From Actinomycetota bacterium (GTDB taxonomy: Bacteria; Zhuqueibacterota; Zhuqueibacteria; Residuimicrobiales; Krinioviventaceae): a stretch of DNA of 6,518 bases. The notes below the pieces were generated by a model. That model did not search any database. It was not told where the DNA came from and saw only the letters and a program-made list of their open reading frames with translations. Shown in pieces: positions 1 to 6,039 of this stretch (within the stretch, counting starts at the first letter, position 1; each line of letters starts with the position of its first letter). The position numbers and the translations under genes are program-made. Location of the stretch: the NCBI GenBank assembly GCA_011682565.1, contig JAACEJ010000213.1:1-6518 (forward strand), in the 5' to 3' direction.

Positions 1-1295
1 TATTTACAGACAATTATATTTCAGTATCCGGGGATACCATTCCTTTGCAATTTTATGTCTACCCCAAAAATCTCGAACGTGCACAAGAGGACTGGAAAGA
101 TACGGCAAAAATGATCGCTTTTTTTGAAAGTAAGTTTGTTCCTTTTCCATTTGACAAGTACGGCATGGTGGAAGTGCCCATGCGCGGGGCCATGGAACAT
201 CAAAGCATGACTTCTTATTCTTCCGGTCTCATCACCGGCGATCACCGTTATGACTATATCGTTGCCCACGAACTGGCGCACCAGTGGTGGGGAGATTTGG
301 TCACGCTTGCGGATTGGCGGAACATCTGGCTCAACGAAGGATTTGCAACCTATTGTGAAGCGCTTTATTTTGAATCTCTGGACGGCGACTCTGCACGGCA
401 AAAACACATGGAAAACCTGCAAACAATCTATTTCGGCGAAGTTATCAGGCTTGGAAATTTTCCGATCTACGATCCGAAATATTTATGGGGCGGTACGGTT
501 TACCAAAAAGGAGCATGGATTTTGAATATGCTGCGCTGGAATGTCGGCGACTCACTTTTTTTTCAGTCCTTAAAAACGTATGCGAATCGTTTTGCTTACG
601 GCAATGCCTCGACAGATGACTTGAAGAATACTTTTGAGGATGTATCGGGACAAAACCTGGATTGGTTTTTCGATCAATGGGTTTACGGAGAAGGTTTTCC
701 GGAATTGCAAGTCGGTTGGGAGATGACGCGTGCCGGTAATGCAAAATACATTGTCGGCGTAAAAATCCGACAAAAGCAAAAAAGCGACAAGCCGTTTTAT
801 TTGCCCATGGAGATAGAAATTCAAACGGCTTTGGGAAATGTGTTGGATACTGTTATTGTCAAAAACAGGGAGAATGATTTTCAGTTCACAGTCGATGGTC
901 TGCCGCGGGAAATGATCATCGATCCGAATCAATGGCTGTTGAAAAAGGTGAACATTATTTCCAGGCCTCTTCCCCCGGGCTTTAAGCCGGATGAATTTAA
1001 CCTGGCACAGAATTATCCGAATCCATTTATGCCGGGCTCAGGTGCCGGCCCGACGAAGATTATTTTGCAAATCGGGATTAAAAATTCACCTTTTTGGGTT
1101 TCATTAAAAATTTACAATGTATTAGGACAAAAGGTCAGAACATTAGCAAACAAGAGGATGGCGGGAGGGCTTTATACCTTTTCCTGGGATGGCGCGGACG
1201 ACTCCGGAAAACCTCTGCCCAGCGGCATTTATCTCTGCCGGTTAAAATCAGAAGACAAAATAATGACAAAAAAAATATCTTTACTTAGGAATTAA
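1..1295 (+). CDS. M1 family zinc aminopeptidase with C-terminal type IX-like sorting domain (5' partial)
   Basis: Zinc metallopeptidase that should remove N-terminal residues from peptides outside the cytoplasm. The frame is open from base 3 to the TAA at 1293-1295, so the N-terminal domain lies off the left edge. Visible M1 hallmarks are the exopeptidase motif GAMEHQ (bases 186-203; the family often has GAMEN), the zinc site HELAH (267-281) followed after exactly 18 residues by the third ligand Glu in WLNEGFA (Glu codon 336), and a YQKGAW block with the probable catalytic Tyr (501-503). A WFFDQWVYGEGFPEL block closes the catalytic region. There is no long helical C-terminal domain. Instead, from about base 990, FNLAQNYPNPF, IYNVLGQ and SGIYLCRL form a Por-secretion/FlgD-Ig-like beta domain typical of FCB-group secreted proteins. 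Family and zinc site are seen directly; surface or secreted location is inferred from the tail. The next gene starts 20 bases downstream. Confidence 0.93.
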   Translation, partial: FTDNYISVSGDTIPLQFYVYPKNLERAQEDWKDTAKMIAFFESKFVPFPFDKYGMVEVPMRGAMEHQSMTSYSSGLITGDHRYDYIVAHELAHQWWGDLVTLADWRNIWLNEGFATYCEALYFESLDGDSARQKHMENLQTIYFGEVIRLGNFPIYDPKYLWGGTVYQKGAWILNMLRWNVGDSLFFQSLKTYANRFAYGNASTDDLKNTFEDVSGQNLDWFFDQWVYGEGFPELQVGWEMTRAGNAKYIVGVKIRQKQKSDKPFYLPMEIEIQTALGNVLDTVIVKNRENDFQFTVDGLPREMIIDPNQWLLKKVNIISRPLPPGFKPDEFNLAQNYPNPFMPGSGAGPTKIILQIGIKNSPFWVSLKIYNVLGQKVRTLANKRMAGGLYTFSWDGADDSGKPLPSGIYLCRLKSEDKIMTKKISLLRN

Positions 1296-1297
1296 TT

Positions 1298-1304
1298 GGA
1301 GGAG
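1298..1304 (+). promoter_or_regulatory. Shine-Dalgarno site of fabL
   Basis: GGAGGAG lies 11 bases before the ATG at 1316 and just after the stop codon of the aminopeptidase gene (1293-1295). It is the strongest ribosome binding site in the window and fixes the fabL start. Confidence 0.8.
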
Positions 1305-1315
1305 CAAAAAAGAGA

Positions 1316-2083
1316 ATGAATGATTTAACGATTGATCTTAAAGGCAAGGTCGCGCTGGTAACAGGAGGCTCGCGTGGCATTGGCCGCGCGATCGCAGCAC
1401 GACTGGCAGAGGCCGGTGCGGATGTGGCCATTAATTATTTACGCAAGAAAATCGCCGCGAATGAAACCGTCGCTCTTGTTGAATCCAAAGGGTCGAAAGC
1501 GCTGGCCATTCGCGCCAATGTGGGTGACTATGAGGCCATTCATCACATGATTGATGAAATCAAGAATCATTTTGGCAAACTGGATATCCTGGTCAGCAAT
1601 GCGGCATCGGGTGTACTGAAACCGGCGATGGAGCTGACGGAAAGACACTGGCACTGGACCATGGACATCAACGCCGGCACGTTGCTCCCGCTAACCCAAC
1701 ATGCGCTGCCGTTGATGGGCGAAAGCGGCGGGAAAATCGTTGCCGTTTCCAGCCTTGGATCTGTGCGTGCTATTCCCAATTATGCGGCGGTTGGCGCCTC
1801 CAAAGCGGCATTGGAATCTCTCATCCGCCACCTCGCTGCAGAACTTGCGCCGCAAGGTGTTTGTGTTAATGCTGTGTCCGCCGGCGTTATCGATACGGAC
1901 GCTCTGAAACACTTTCCCAACAGGGAGCAATTGATTCGGGTTTCTCTGGACAAAACTCCATCCGGAAGATTGACCACACCGGAGGATGTTGCCAACATTG
2001 TCCTTTTCCTTTGCAGTCCGCTGGCCAAGCAAATCCAGGGACAGACGATTATTGTGGATGGCGGTTATTCTATCCTGGGTTGA
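1316..2083 (+). CDS. fabL: Enoyl-[acyl-carrier-protein] reductase (NADPH), FabL type
   Basis: Reduces trans-2-enoyl-ACP to acyl-ACP, the last step of each fatty-acid elongation cycle, in the cytoplasm. The 255-residue protein has the SDR cofactor motif TGGSRGIG (16-23), NYLR (40-43) with an Arg suited to NADPH, NAASGVL (95-101), SSLGS (145-149) and a Tyr156/Lys163 pair. The Tyr-x6-Lys spacing is that of enoyl-ACP reductases; classical SDR ketoreductases such as FabG have Tyr-x3-Lys. The segment IDTDALKHFPNRE (192-204) and the end GQTIIVDGG match Bacillus subtilis FabL as I remember it, so I call FabL and not FabI or FabG. Length is normal for the family (about 250). The ATG is set by GGAGGAG at 1298-1304. 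It follows the aminopeptidase gene by 20 bases and probably shares its transcript, although the two functions are not obviously linked. GC is about half (30 of 60 in 1861-1920). Confidence 0.92.
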   Translation: MNDLTIDLKGKVALVTGGSRGIGRAIAARLAEAGADVAINYLRKKIAANETVALVESKGSKALAIRANVGDYEAIHHMIDEIKNHFGKLDILVSNAASGVLKPAMELTERHWHWTMDINAGTLLPLTQHALPLMGESGGKIVAVSSLGSVRAIPNYAAVGASKAALESLIRHLAAELAPQGVCVNAVSAGVIDTDALKHFPNREQLIRVSLDKTPSGRLTTPEDVANIVLFLCSPLAKQIQGQTIIVDGGYSILG

Positions 2084-2143
2084 CCGATTTTATGCAGCCG
2101 GGGCAAGATATACTTGTTGAGGGTTAAAATGTAACAAATGATT

Positions 2144-2240
2144 GTCATTGCGAGGAGTGAGGAACGAACGACGAAGCAATCGCATAACTGCCTGTTAAGC
2201 ATGAGATTGCTTCGCTCCACTTCGTTTCGCTCGCAATGAC
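2144..2240. repeat. MITE/REP-like imperfect inverted repeat
   Basis: The outer ends are a perfect 11-bp inverted pair: GTCATTGCGAG (2144-2154) and CTCGCAATGAC (2230-2240). Complementarity continues imperfectly inwards to a GAAGCAATC (2174-2182) / GATTGCTTC (2205-2213) pair, giving arms of about 38-40 bases (2144-2183 and 2203-2240) around a loop of about 19. This 'GTCATTGCGAG ... GAAGCAAT' element is familiar as a dispersed non-coding repeat in many environmental bacterial genomes, where it produces spurious predicted proteins. Here it lies between fabL and the AT-rich gene at 2341. No transposase is present, so if it moves it does so with help from elsewhere. Confidence 0.8.
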
Positions 2241-2260
2241 ATGACCCCAAAAGTCATGTC
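2238..2260. repeat. Perfect 8-bp hairpin overlapping the repeat end
   Basis: GACATGAC (2238-2245) and GTCATGTC (2253-2260) are exact reverse complements separated by the 7-base loop CCCAAAA. The first three bases are shared with the end of the larger inverted repeat. There is no T-run after it, so an intrinsic terminator is unlikely. It also overlaps the first bases of a possible -35 box at 2258, so it could be an operator-like site. That role is only inferred. Confidence 0.6.
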
Positions 2261-2286
2261 ACAAACTAATCCGTAACAAGTATAGT
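2258..2286 (+). promoter_or_regulatory. Possible sigma-70-like promoter for the gene at 2341
   Basis: GTCACA (2258-2263, 4 of 6 to TTGACA) is followed after 17 bases by TATAGT (2281-2286, 5 of 6 to TATAAT). Transcription would start near 2293, about 48 bases before the ATG at 2341. The -35 box overlaps the hairpin at 2238-2260. Promoter rules in FCB-group bacteria can differ from the sigma-70 consensus, so this is a candidate only. Confidence 0.35.
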
Positions 2287-2340
2287 ACCTGTTTGTTTGG
2301 GGAAAATGACGAAGATAATTTAAGCACAGGAAAACTGTTT

Positions 2341-4092
2341 ATGAAAAATCCATCTTTTGCAAAATTTATGGAAAAAGTTGAAAGTACAATTGAAAATCTT
2401 GACGAAAATCGGTTGCGAAACGTCTTGATGCGCTTTGCCGAAAACACTGATGCCAACAAACGATATGTTTTTCTTGAGCAATTGGAAGCGAGTCTTGCTT
2501 CAGTTGAACATGGGGGGATATCGAATGAGGAATTGGTAACTTCCCCGGAAGATCTATTGGAAGAAATCACTGCTTTTAATCAAAGGATTTTAGACAAAGA
2601 ATTTTTCGATGAGGAATTAAGCCAACGCGCCTGGGAGAACGAGGAGCGAACTTATTGGAGAGAGTATGACGATTATGGAGATATTGATTTTTCGTCTGAA
2701 GAATACGTCCTTGTTGCAGAGGAATTGCTTGACAGAGCAAAAATAATTTTCCGCCAAAAAGATTTAGATACTGCTTATAAAGCCTATAAATTATTATTTG
2801 ATATTTTTGAAAATCCGGACTATTATGATGACGAAGAATATTTTGTTTACAACTTTTCTTTTCAAGAAGCACTAAATTCAGATGCTTTTACAGAACACGA
2901 AACAATCTACCTCCGATGCTTGTATTTTAATTTTGAAAAAGATAATGATTTCCAAAGCATATACTCTGAAATATTAAAAAGAAAAATCTTGTTTCGTGAG
3001 ATCGTGGAAATTGATAGAGATCCGTTGCCACGGCAGGAAGAATTTATTGACGGTTTTGTGAAATATCTGCAAACCGATGCAAATAACGATGAATATCTTG
3101 TTGACGCTCTTTTTCTAAAAGGGGGGATTGAAGCAATTCGAAAATCAGCTTATTCTCAGAGGGAAAAGCATCCTGCTGTTTTCTTGACTTTTTATCAATA
3201 TCAAAAAAATCAAAATATAGAGCAAACTGAACTGAAGCAAATAATTCTCGACGGTTTGAAAATAATTTCCGACAAGTTTAAAACAAAGTTCATATTATGC
3301 CACGATCTCATCGAAATAGCCAGGGAGTTAAATGATAAAAGCCTGCTCTTGCTCGGTTTGTCAACAGCCTTTTACTGTATGCCTTCTCTCAGAAATCTTG
3401 CATATTTTCTAAATTTTATTCTTGCTGAAAAAAATGAAACCGAGATTAATAAATTATTTGAATTTTTATCTAAGCAAAATGTAAAGAAAGATTCAGATAA
3501 TTTTTCTTTTGAAATATTGGACTCGGAAGATGCAATTTATTCACTTGATGCTTATACGATCGAACGTAAATCTGTTTTGCTAGGTCGTTATGTTTTGGGA
3601 GGCATTGAACCTCTTTTACCTTTCATTAATGCTGAGGACTATTTGGGATTCAGCAGCAGCAAAAATTACGTAGCAATAACTTGTGCTCTCGCCTTAAAAT
3701 CTATTTCCCGGGATAAAGATGCTTTTGCTATTGATCTTCTGCTCGATCATTACTGCTTTGACCTCCACTCCCCGGAATATCTTACACTGAAAAATCTTGT
3801 TTCGAAAAAAGCAATTTCGCTTTCGAACTCTCATGCGCTTACAAAATCTTTGCAGGAAATCGAAAAACTTGCCATTAATCGCGTTGCTTTTATATTGGGT
3901 AATAAAAAAAGAGGTGGTTACGATAGTGCCTGCCTTTTATTGGTGGCTTGCGCAGAAGGTAAAAAAATTTTAACAGGGGATGGAAACAATCTGATTCTTC
4001 AAATCGACATGGAATACAAAAGATATTCAGCATTCAGACAGCCTCTTAAAAGTTTGACTGCTAAAAGCAAATTGCTTGTTTCTGTGTCTTGA
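2341..4092 (+). CDS. Large helical (TPR-like) protein of unknown function, AT-rich
   Basis: I do not recognise this as a named family. From the ATG at 2341 it is 583 residues; AGGA at 2328-2331, nine bases upstream, supports this start over the in-frame TTG at 2293. There is no signal peptide or clear membrane segment, so it is probably cytoplasmic. The sequence is dominated by predicted helix: an N-terminal helical region (about 1-50), a very acidic Glu/Asp/Tyr-rich stretch (about 90-122), and a TPR-like helix pair at 121-157 (DRAKIIFRQKDLDTAYKAY, then LLFDIFE). The last part (about 511-570: RVAFIL, Y..A..LLVACAE, YKRYSAFRQPL) resembles the C-terminal helical hairpin of some uncharacterised TPR-like proteins; this is from memory and weak. 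No catalytic motif, Cys/His cluster or P-loop is visible. Base composition is far lower in GC than its neighbours: 15 of 60 in 2761-2820 and 17 of 60 in 3241-3300. Palindromic repeats lie on both sides, which suggests an accessory, possibly transferred gene. Confidence 0.85.
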   Translation: MKNPSFAKFMEKVESTIENLDENRLRNVLMRFAENTDANKRYVFLEQLEASLASVEHGGISNEELVTSPEDLLEEITAFNQRILDKEFFDEELSQRAWENEERTYWREYDDYGDIDFSSEEYVLVAEELLDRAKIIFRQKDLDTAYKAYKLLFDIFENPDYYDDEEYFVYNFSFQEALNSDAFTEHETIYLRCLYFNFEKDNDFQSIYSEILKRKILFREIVEIDRDPLPRQEEFIDGFVKYLQTDANNDEYLVDALFLKGGIEAIRKSAYSQREKHPAVFLTFYQYQKNQNIEQTELKQIILDGLKIISDKFKTKFILCHDLIEIARELNDKSLLLLGLSTAFYCMPSLRNLAYFLNFILAEKNETEINKLFEFLSKQNVKKDSDNFSFEILDSEDAIYSLDAYTIERKSVLLGRYVLGGIEPLLPFINAEDYLGFSSSKNYVAITCALALKSISRDKDAFAIDLLLDHYCFDLHSPEYLTLKNLVSKKAISLSNSHALTKSLQEIEKLAINRVAFILGNKKRGGYDSACLLLVACAEGKKILTGDGNNLILQIDMEYKRYSAFRQPLKSLTAKSKLLVSVS

Positions 4093-4108
4093 TGCAATAA
4101 TCTTTAAT

Positions 4109-4137
4109 GTGCGACGCACCTTCCAGATGCGTCGCAC
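4109..4137. repeat. Perfect 10-bp palindromic repeat
   Basis: GTGCGACGCA (4109-4118) and TGCGTCGCAC (4128-4137) are exact reverse complements with a 9-base loop CCTTCCAGA. The stem is GC-rich in AT-rich surroundings. It begins 17 bases after the stop of the unknown gene (TGA 4090-4092) and could end its transcript, but no T-run follows. A dispersed REP-like element is the better reading. Confidence 0.7.
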
Positions 4138-4188
4138 GTGGTTGACCAGGGAGGAATAAAAAGCATCTAGCATTCTTAATTCAAGAAA

Positions 4189-4219
4189 TTGTTCGCTGCC
4201 TTGAGAAATTATATACAAT
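4189..4219 (+). promoter_or_regulatory. Possible promoter for anmK
   Basis: TTGTTC (4189-4194) is followed after 17 bases by TATACA (4212-4217), within TATACAAT. Both boxes are weak (3 of 6 and 4 of 6 to the sigma-70 consensus). Transcription would start around 4224, leaving a leader of only about 15 bases before the ATG at 4239. That would fit with the absence of a Shine-Dalgarno site there. Candidate only. Confidence 0.25.
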
Positions 4220-4238
4220 CCGGATTGCTCAAAAATAT

Positions 4239-5411
4239 ATGCTGCCAACGATAGCTCAAAAATCTGAAAAACTTATCATCGGGCTCATGTCCGGTACCTC
4301 GGCGGACGGAATCGACGCTGCACTTGTGCGCGTACGCGGCCACGGGAGGCAAACCCATTTGGAACTGCTGGCGTTTCGAATGATCCCGTTTTCAAAAAAG
4401 GTCTCGAAAAAAATCATTGAAATTGCTTCGTCATCACATGTTCCGGTTGATGAACTTGTCCGCTTAAATTTTTACCTGGGTGAAGCCTTTGCAGAATCTG
4501 CACAAAGTATTGCTCACGACGTCGGTATTCCTATCGGTCAAATTGACCTCATCGGCTCGCACGGGCAAACAATCCGGCATCTGCCGGATTTGCACCTGTT
4601 TCTGGATAAAAAAATATCCGCCACTTTACAAATTGGTGACCCGTCTGTGATTGCAAAAAAAACCGGTGTGGTTACTGTCGGTGATTTTCGTCCCGGCGAT
4701 ATGGCCGTGGGAGGACAGGGTGCGCCGTTGGTGCCGATATTTGATTTTATCATTTTTCGTGCTGAAAGAAAAAATCGCATTTTATTGAATATTGGTGGGA
4801 TTGCCAATATTACCGGCCTGCCGAAGGGCTGCACTATTGATGACGTGATTGCCTTTGACACCGGCCCGGGAAACATGCTGATCGATGCTTATTGCAAAAA
4901 TCATTTTTCCATGGATTTTGATAAAAACGGAGATATTGCCGGGAGCGGAACGATTTGTGATGAGATGCTGCGTGAACTTTTATCGGATAAATATTTCCGG
5001 CTTTTGCCGCCAAAATCAACGGGCAGGGAATTTTTCGGAGAAAAATTCCTCCACCGAATTGAAGCACTGGCTAAAAAATATCATGTTAATGAACGCGACA
5101 CCCTCGCCACCATCACTGCACTGACATCAAAAAGTATAGCCCAGAGCCTGAAGGAATTTATTCCCTACCACATCGATGAATTAATTGTGAGCGGAGGCGG
5201 GGTTGAAAATAAAACTTTGATGCAGGGATTAAAGGATGAAGTGCCGCAAAGCCGCGTGCTCCTTTCGGATGATTTCGGCATTCCTGCCGATGCAAAAGAA
5301 GCCATTTGTTTTGCCGTTTTGGCCAATGAAACAATCAGCGGGGGATTTGGTAATTGTCCCGGGGCAACCGGCGCGGAAAAGGCAACGGTTCTGGGAAAGA
5401 TTTGTTTGTAA
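4239..5411 (+). CDS. anmK: Anhydro-N-acetylmuramic acid kinase
   Basis: Hydrolyses the 1,6-anhydro ring of anhydro-MurNAc and phosphorylates it with ATP to MurNAc-6-phosphate, a cytoplasmic step that returns cell-wall sugars to metabolism. The 390-residue protein carries the family blocks in order: GLMSGTSADGIDAA (15-28), GSHGQT (106-111), GDFRPGDMAVGGQGAPLVP (148-166, holding the conserved Asp residues, one of them presumably the catalytic base), NIGGIAN (184-190), DTGPGN (207-212) and SGGGVEN (318-324). This is the ASKHA/hexokinase-like ATPase fold. Length is near that of E. coli AnmK (about 370) and no motif is missing. The ATG at 4239 puts the first motif at residue 15, as usual for the family, although no good Shine-Dalgarno site precedes it. 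The muropeptide permease and other recycling enzymes are not next to it. It converges with the thioredoxin-like gene across a 122-base spacer. Confidence 0.96.
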   Translation: MLPTIAQKSEKLIIGLMSGTSADGIDAALVRVRGHGRQTHLELLAFRMIPFSKKVSKKIIEIASSSHVPVDELVRLNFYLGEAFAESAQSIAHDVGIPIGQIDLIGSHGQTIRHLPDLHLFLDKKISATLQIGDPSVIAKKTGVVTVGDFRPGDMAVGGQGAPLVPIFDFIIFRAERKNRILLNIGGIANITGLPKGCTIDDVIAFDTGPGNMLIDAYCKNHFSMDFDKNGDIAGSGTICDEMLRELLSDKYFRLLPPKSTGREFFGEKFLHRIEALAKKYHVNERDTLATITALTSKSIAQSLKEFIPYHIDELIVSGGGVENKTLMQGLKDEVPQSRVLLSDDFGIPADAKEAICFAVLANETISGGFGNCPGATGAEKATVLGKICL

Positions 5412-5441
5412 AGATTCCAATTTCAGCGTTCATTCATTTCT

Positions 5442-5467
5442 CGTTCCCACGCTCCTGCGTGGGAATG
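5442..5467. repeat. GC-rich hairpin A, possible anmK terminator
   Basis: TTCCCACGC (5444-5452) and GCGTGGGAA (5457-5465) are exact reverse complements around the loop TCCT. One mismatch and a further C-G pair extend it to 5442-5467. The following bases TGCTTGTTT are T-rich, so the hairpin may end anmK transcription, 30 bases after its stop. Sequences of this kind are also familiar as dispersed repeats that yield spurious 'VPTLLRGN' peptides. Confidence 0.65.
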
Positions 5468-5473
5468 CTTGTT

Positions 5474-5490
5474 TCGACGCTCTGCGTCGA
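5474..5490. repeat. Hairpin B (GACGCTCTGCGTC core)
   Basis: TCGACGC (5474-5480) and GCGTCGA (5484-5490) pair perfectly around the 3-base loop TCT. It ends two bases before copy 1 of the direct repeat. Its 13-base core is the reverse complement of the core of hairpin C at 6403-6415. Confidence 0.65.
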
Positions 5491-5492
5491 GC

Positions 5493-5527
5493 ATTGAGAG
5501 GTGGTAATATTTATTTTATGTCAGTAA
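5493..5527. repeat. Direct repeat, copy 1
   Basis: A 22-base block beginning ATTGAGAGGTGG (5493-5514) and the 8-base block GTCAGTAA (5520-5527) both recur exactly at 6369-6398. Copy 1 has five extra bases (TTTAT, 5515-5519) between the blocks, which looks like a slip of the preceding ATTTAT. It ends 6 bases short of the last base of the thioredoxin-like gene (stop at 5534-5536 on the minus strand). Confidence 0.85.
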
Positions 5528-5533
5528 AACGCC

Positions 5534-6037
5534 TCATTGCTTTGCCCACTGTTTTAAAAACCGCATTACTTTTTCAGGATCGTGTCCCTTTTTTGTCGAT
5601 CCCTTTGGATATTCCAGCGCACCCGTTTCCTGGGTATGTATTTGTCTACCGTTGCTGTCCAGAACAACAAATACAGGAATCCCCAGCTTGTTCGGACTGC
5701 CATAGCGCTTGTCAATCTGCATATTGTGATCTCTTTTGCCGAGATCAACCAGAACCAATTCATAATGTTCATGAAGGTATTGATTCACCTGCTCATTCGT
5801 CTCGATGAGGTGATGCAGTCTCTGGCACCAGGGGCACCAGTTGGCGCCGAACATAAGCAGCACACGCTTGTTTTCCATTTTGGCCGTTTTGATGGCATTT
5901 TGAATATCCTGCTCTGCATTGGCGGTTGAATCATAAATGTTTTTGAACTTGAAATCGTCCTTGTATTTATCGGAATCAGCGGCATTGGCGAAAATGTATC
6001 CTCCGGCAAGAAGCAACAAGAGGCAAATATATTTCAT
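5534..6037 (-). CDS. Periplasmic thioredoxin-like protein with CPWC motif
   Basis: Probably a thiol-disulfide oxidoreductase acting outside the cytoplasmic membrane. The 167-residue product has a signal peptide (MKYICLLLLL, hydrophobic to about residue 16, likely cut after Ala-Asn-Ala at 17-19), a thioredoxin active site WCPWC with Cys68 and Cys71, and the cis-proline loop GIPV (Pro121) followed by the strand FVVLD. The CPWC dipeptide differs from the CGPC of cytoplasmic thioredoxin; the partner and redox direction cannot be told from sequence. Cys5 lies within the hydrophobic core and lacks a lipobox context, so I do not call a lipoprotein. I chose the ATG at 6037 because AAGGA (6048-6044) lies six bases upstream; the TTG at 6043 touches that site and is unlikely. 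It starts two bases after the stop of the MTH1187-family gene and is probably translationally coupled to it. Confidence 0.88.
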   Translation of the reverse strand: MKYICLLLLLAGGYIFANAADSDKYKDDFKFKNIYDSTANAEQDIQNAIKTAKMENKRVLLMFGANWCPWCQRLHHLIETNEQVNQYLHEHYELVLVDLGKRDHNMQIDKRYGSPNKLGIPVFVVLDSNGRQIHTQETGALEYPKGSTKKGHDPEKVMRFLKQWAKQ

Positions 6038-6039
6038 AT

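Noticed and set aside
2065..2250. Minus-strand open frame of 61 codons (contains CHCERNEVERSN)
   Set aside because: It is a translation of the inverted-repeat element at 2144-2240. Peptides of this kind are well-known artefacts of that repeat family, and the frame also overlaps the end of fabL.
2144..2260. Intrinsic terminator for fabL
   Set aside because: Neither palindrome is followed by a T-run, and the larger one has the ends and loop of a dispersed repeat.
2293..2340. In-frame TTG start adding 16 residues to the AT-rich protein
   Set aside because: No ribosome binding site precedes 2293, and the likely transcript start falls at about this base; the ATG at 2341 has AGGA at a good distance.
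4149..4156. GGGAGGAA, a strong Shine-Dalgarno-like site between the AT-rich gene and anmK
   Set aside because: No ATG, GTG or TTG follows within a usable distance and no short reading frame begins there; it may be chance or a remnant.
5236..5808. Plus-strand open frame of 190 codons
   Set aside because: It overlaps the end of anmK in another frame, runs through the repeat spacer (giving the artefact VPTLLRGN) and then antisense to the thioredoxin-like gene, which has clear motifs.
5582..5929. Plus-strand open frame of 115 codons
   Set aside because: It lies wholly antisense to the CPWC protein, with no family motifs and no ribosome binding site.
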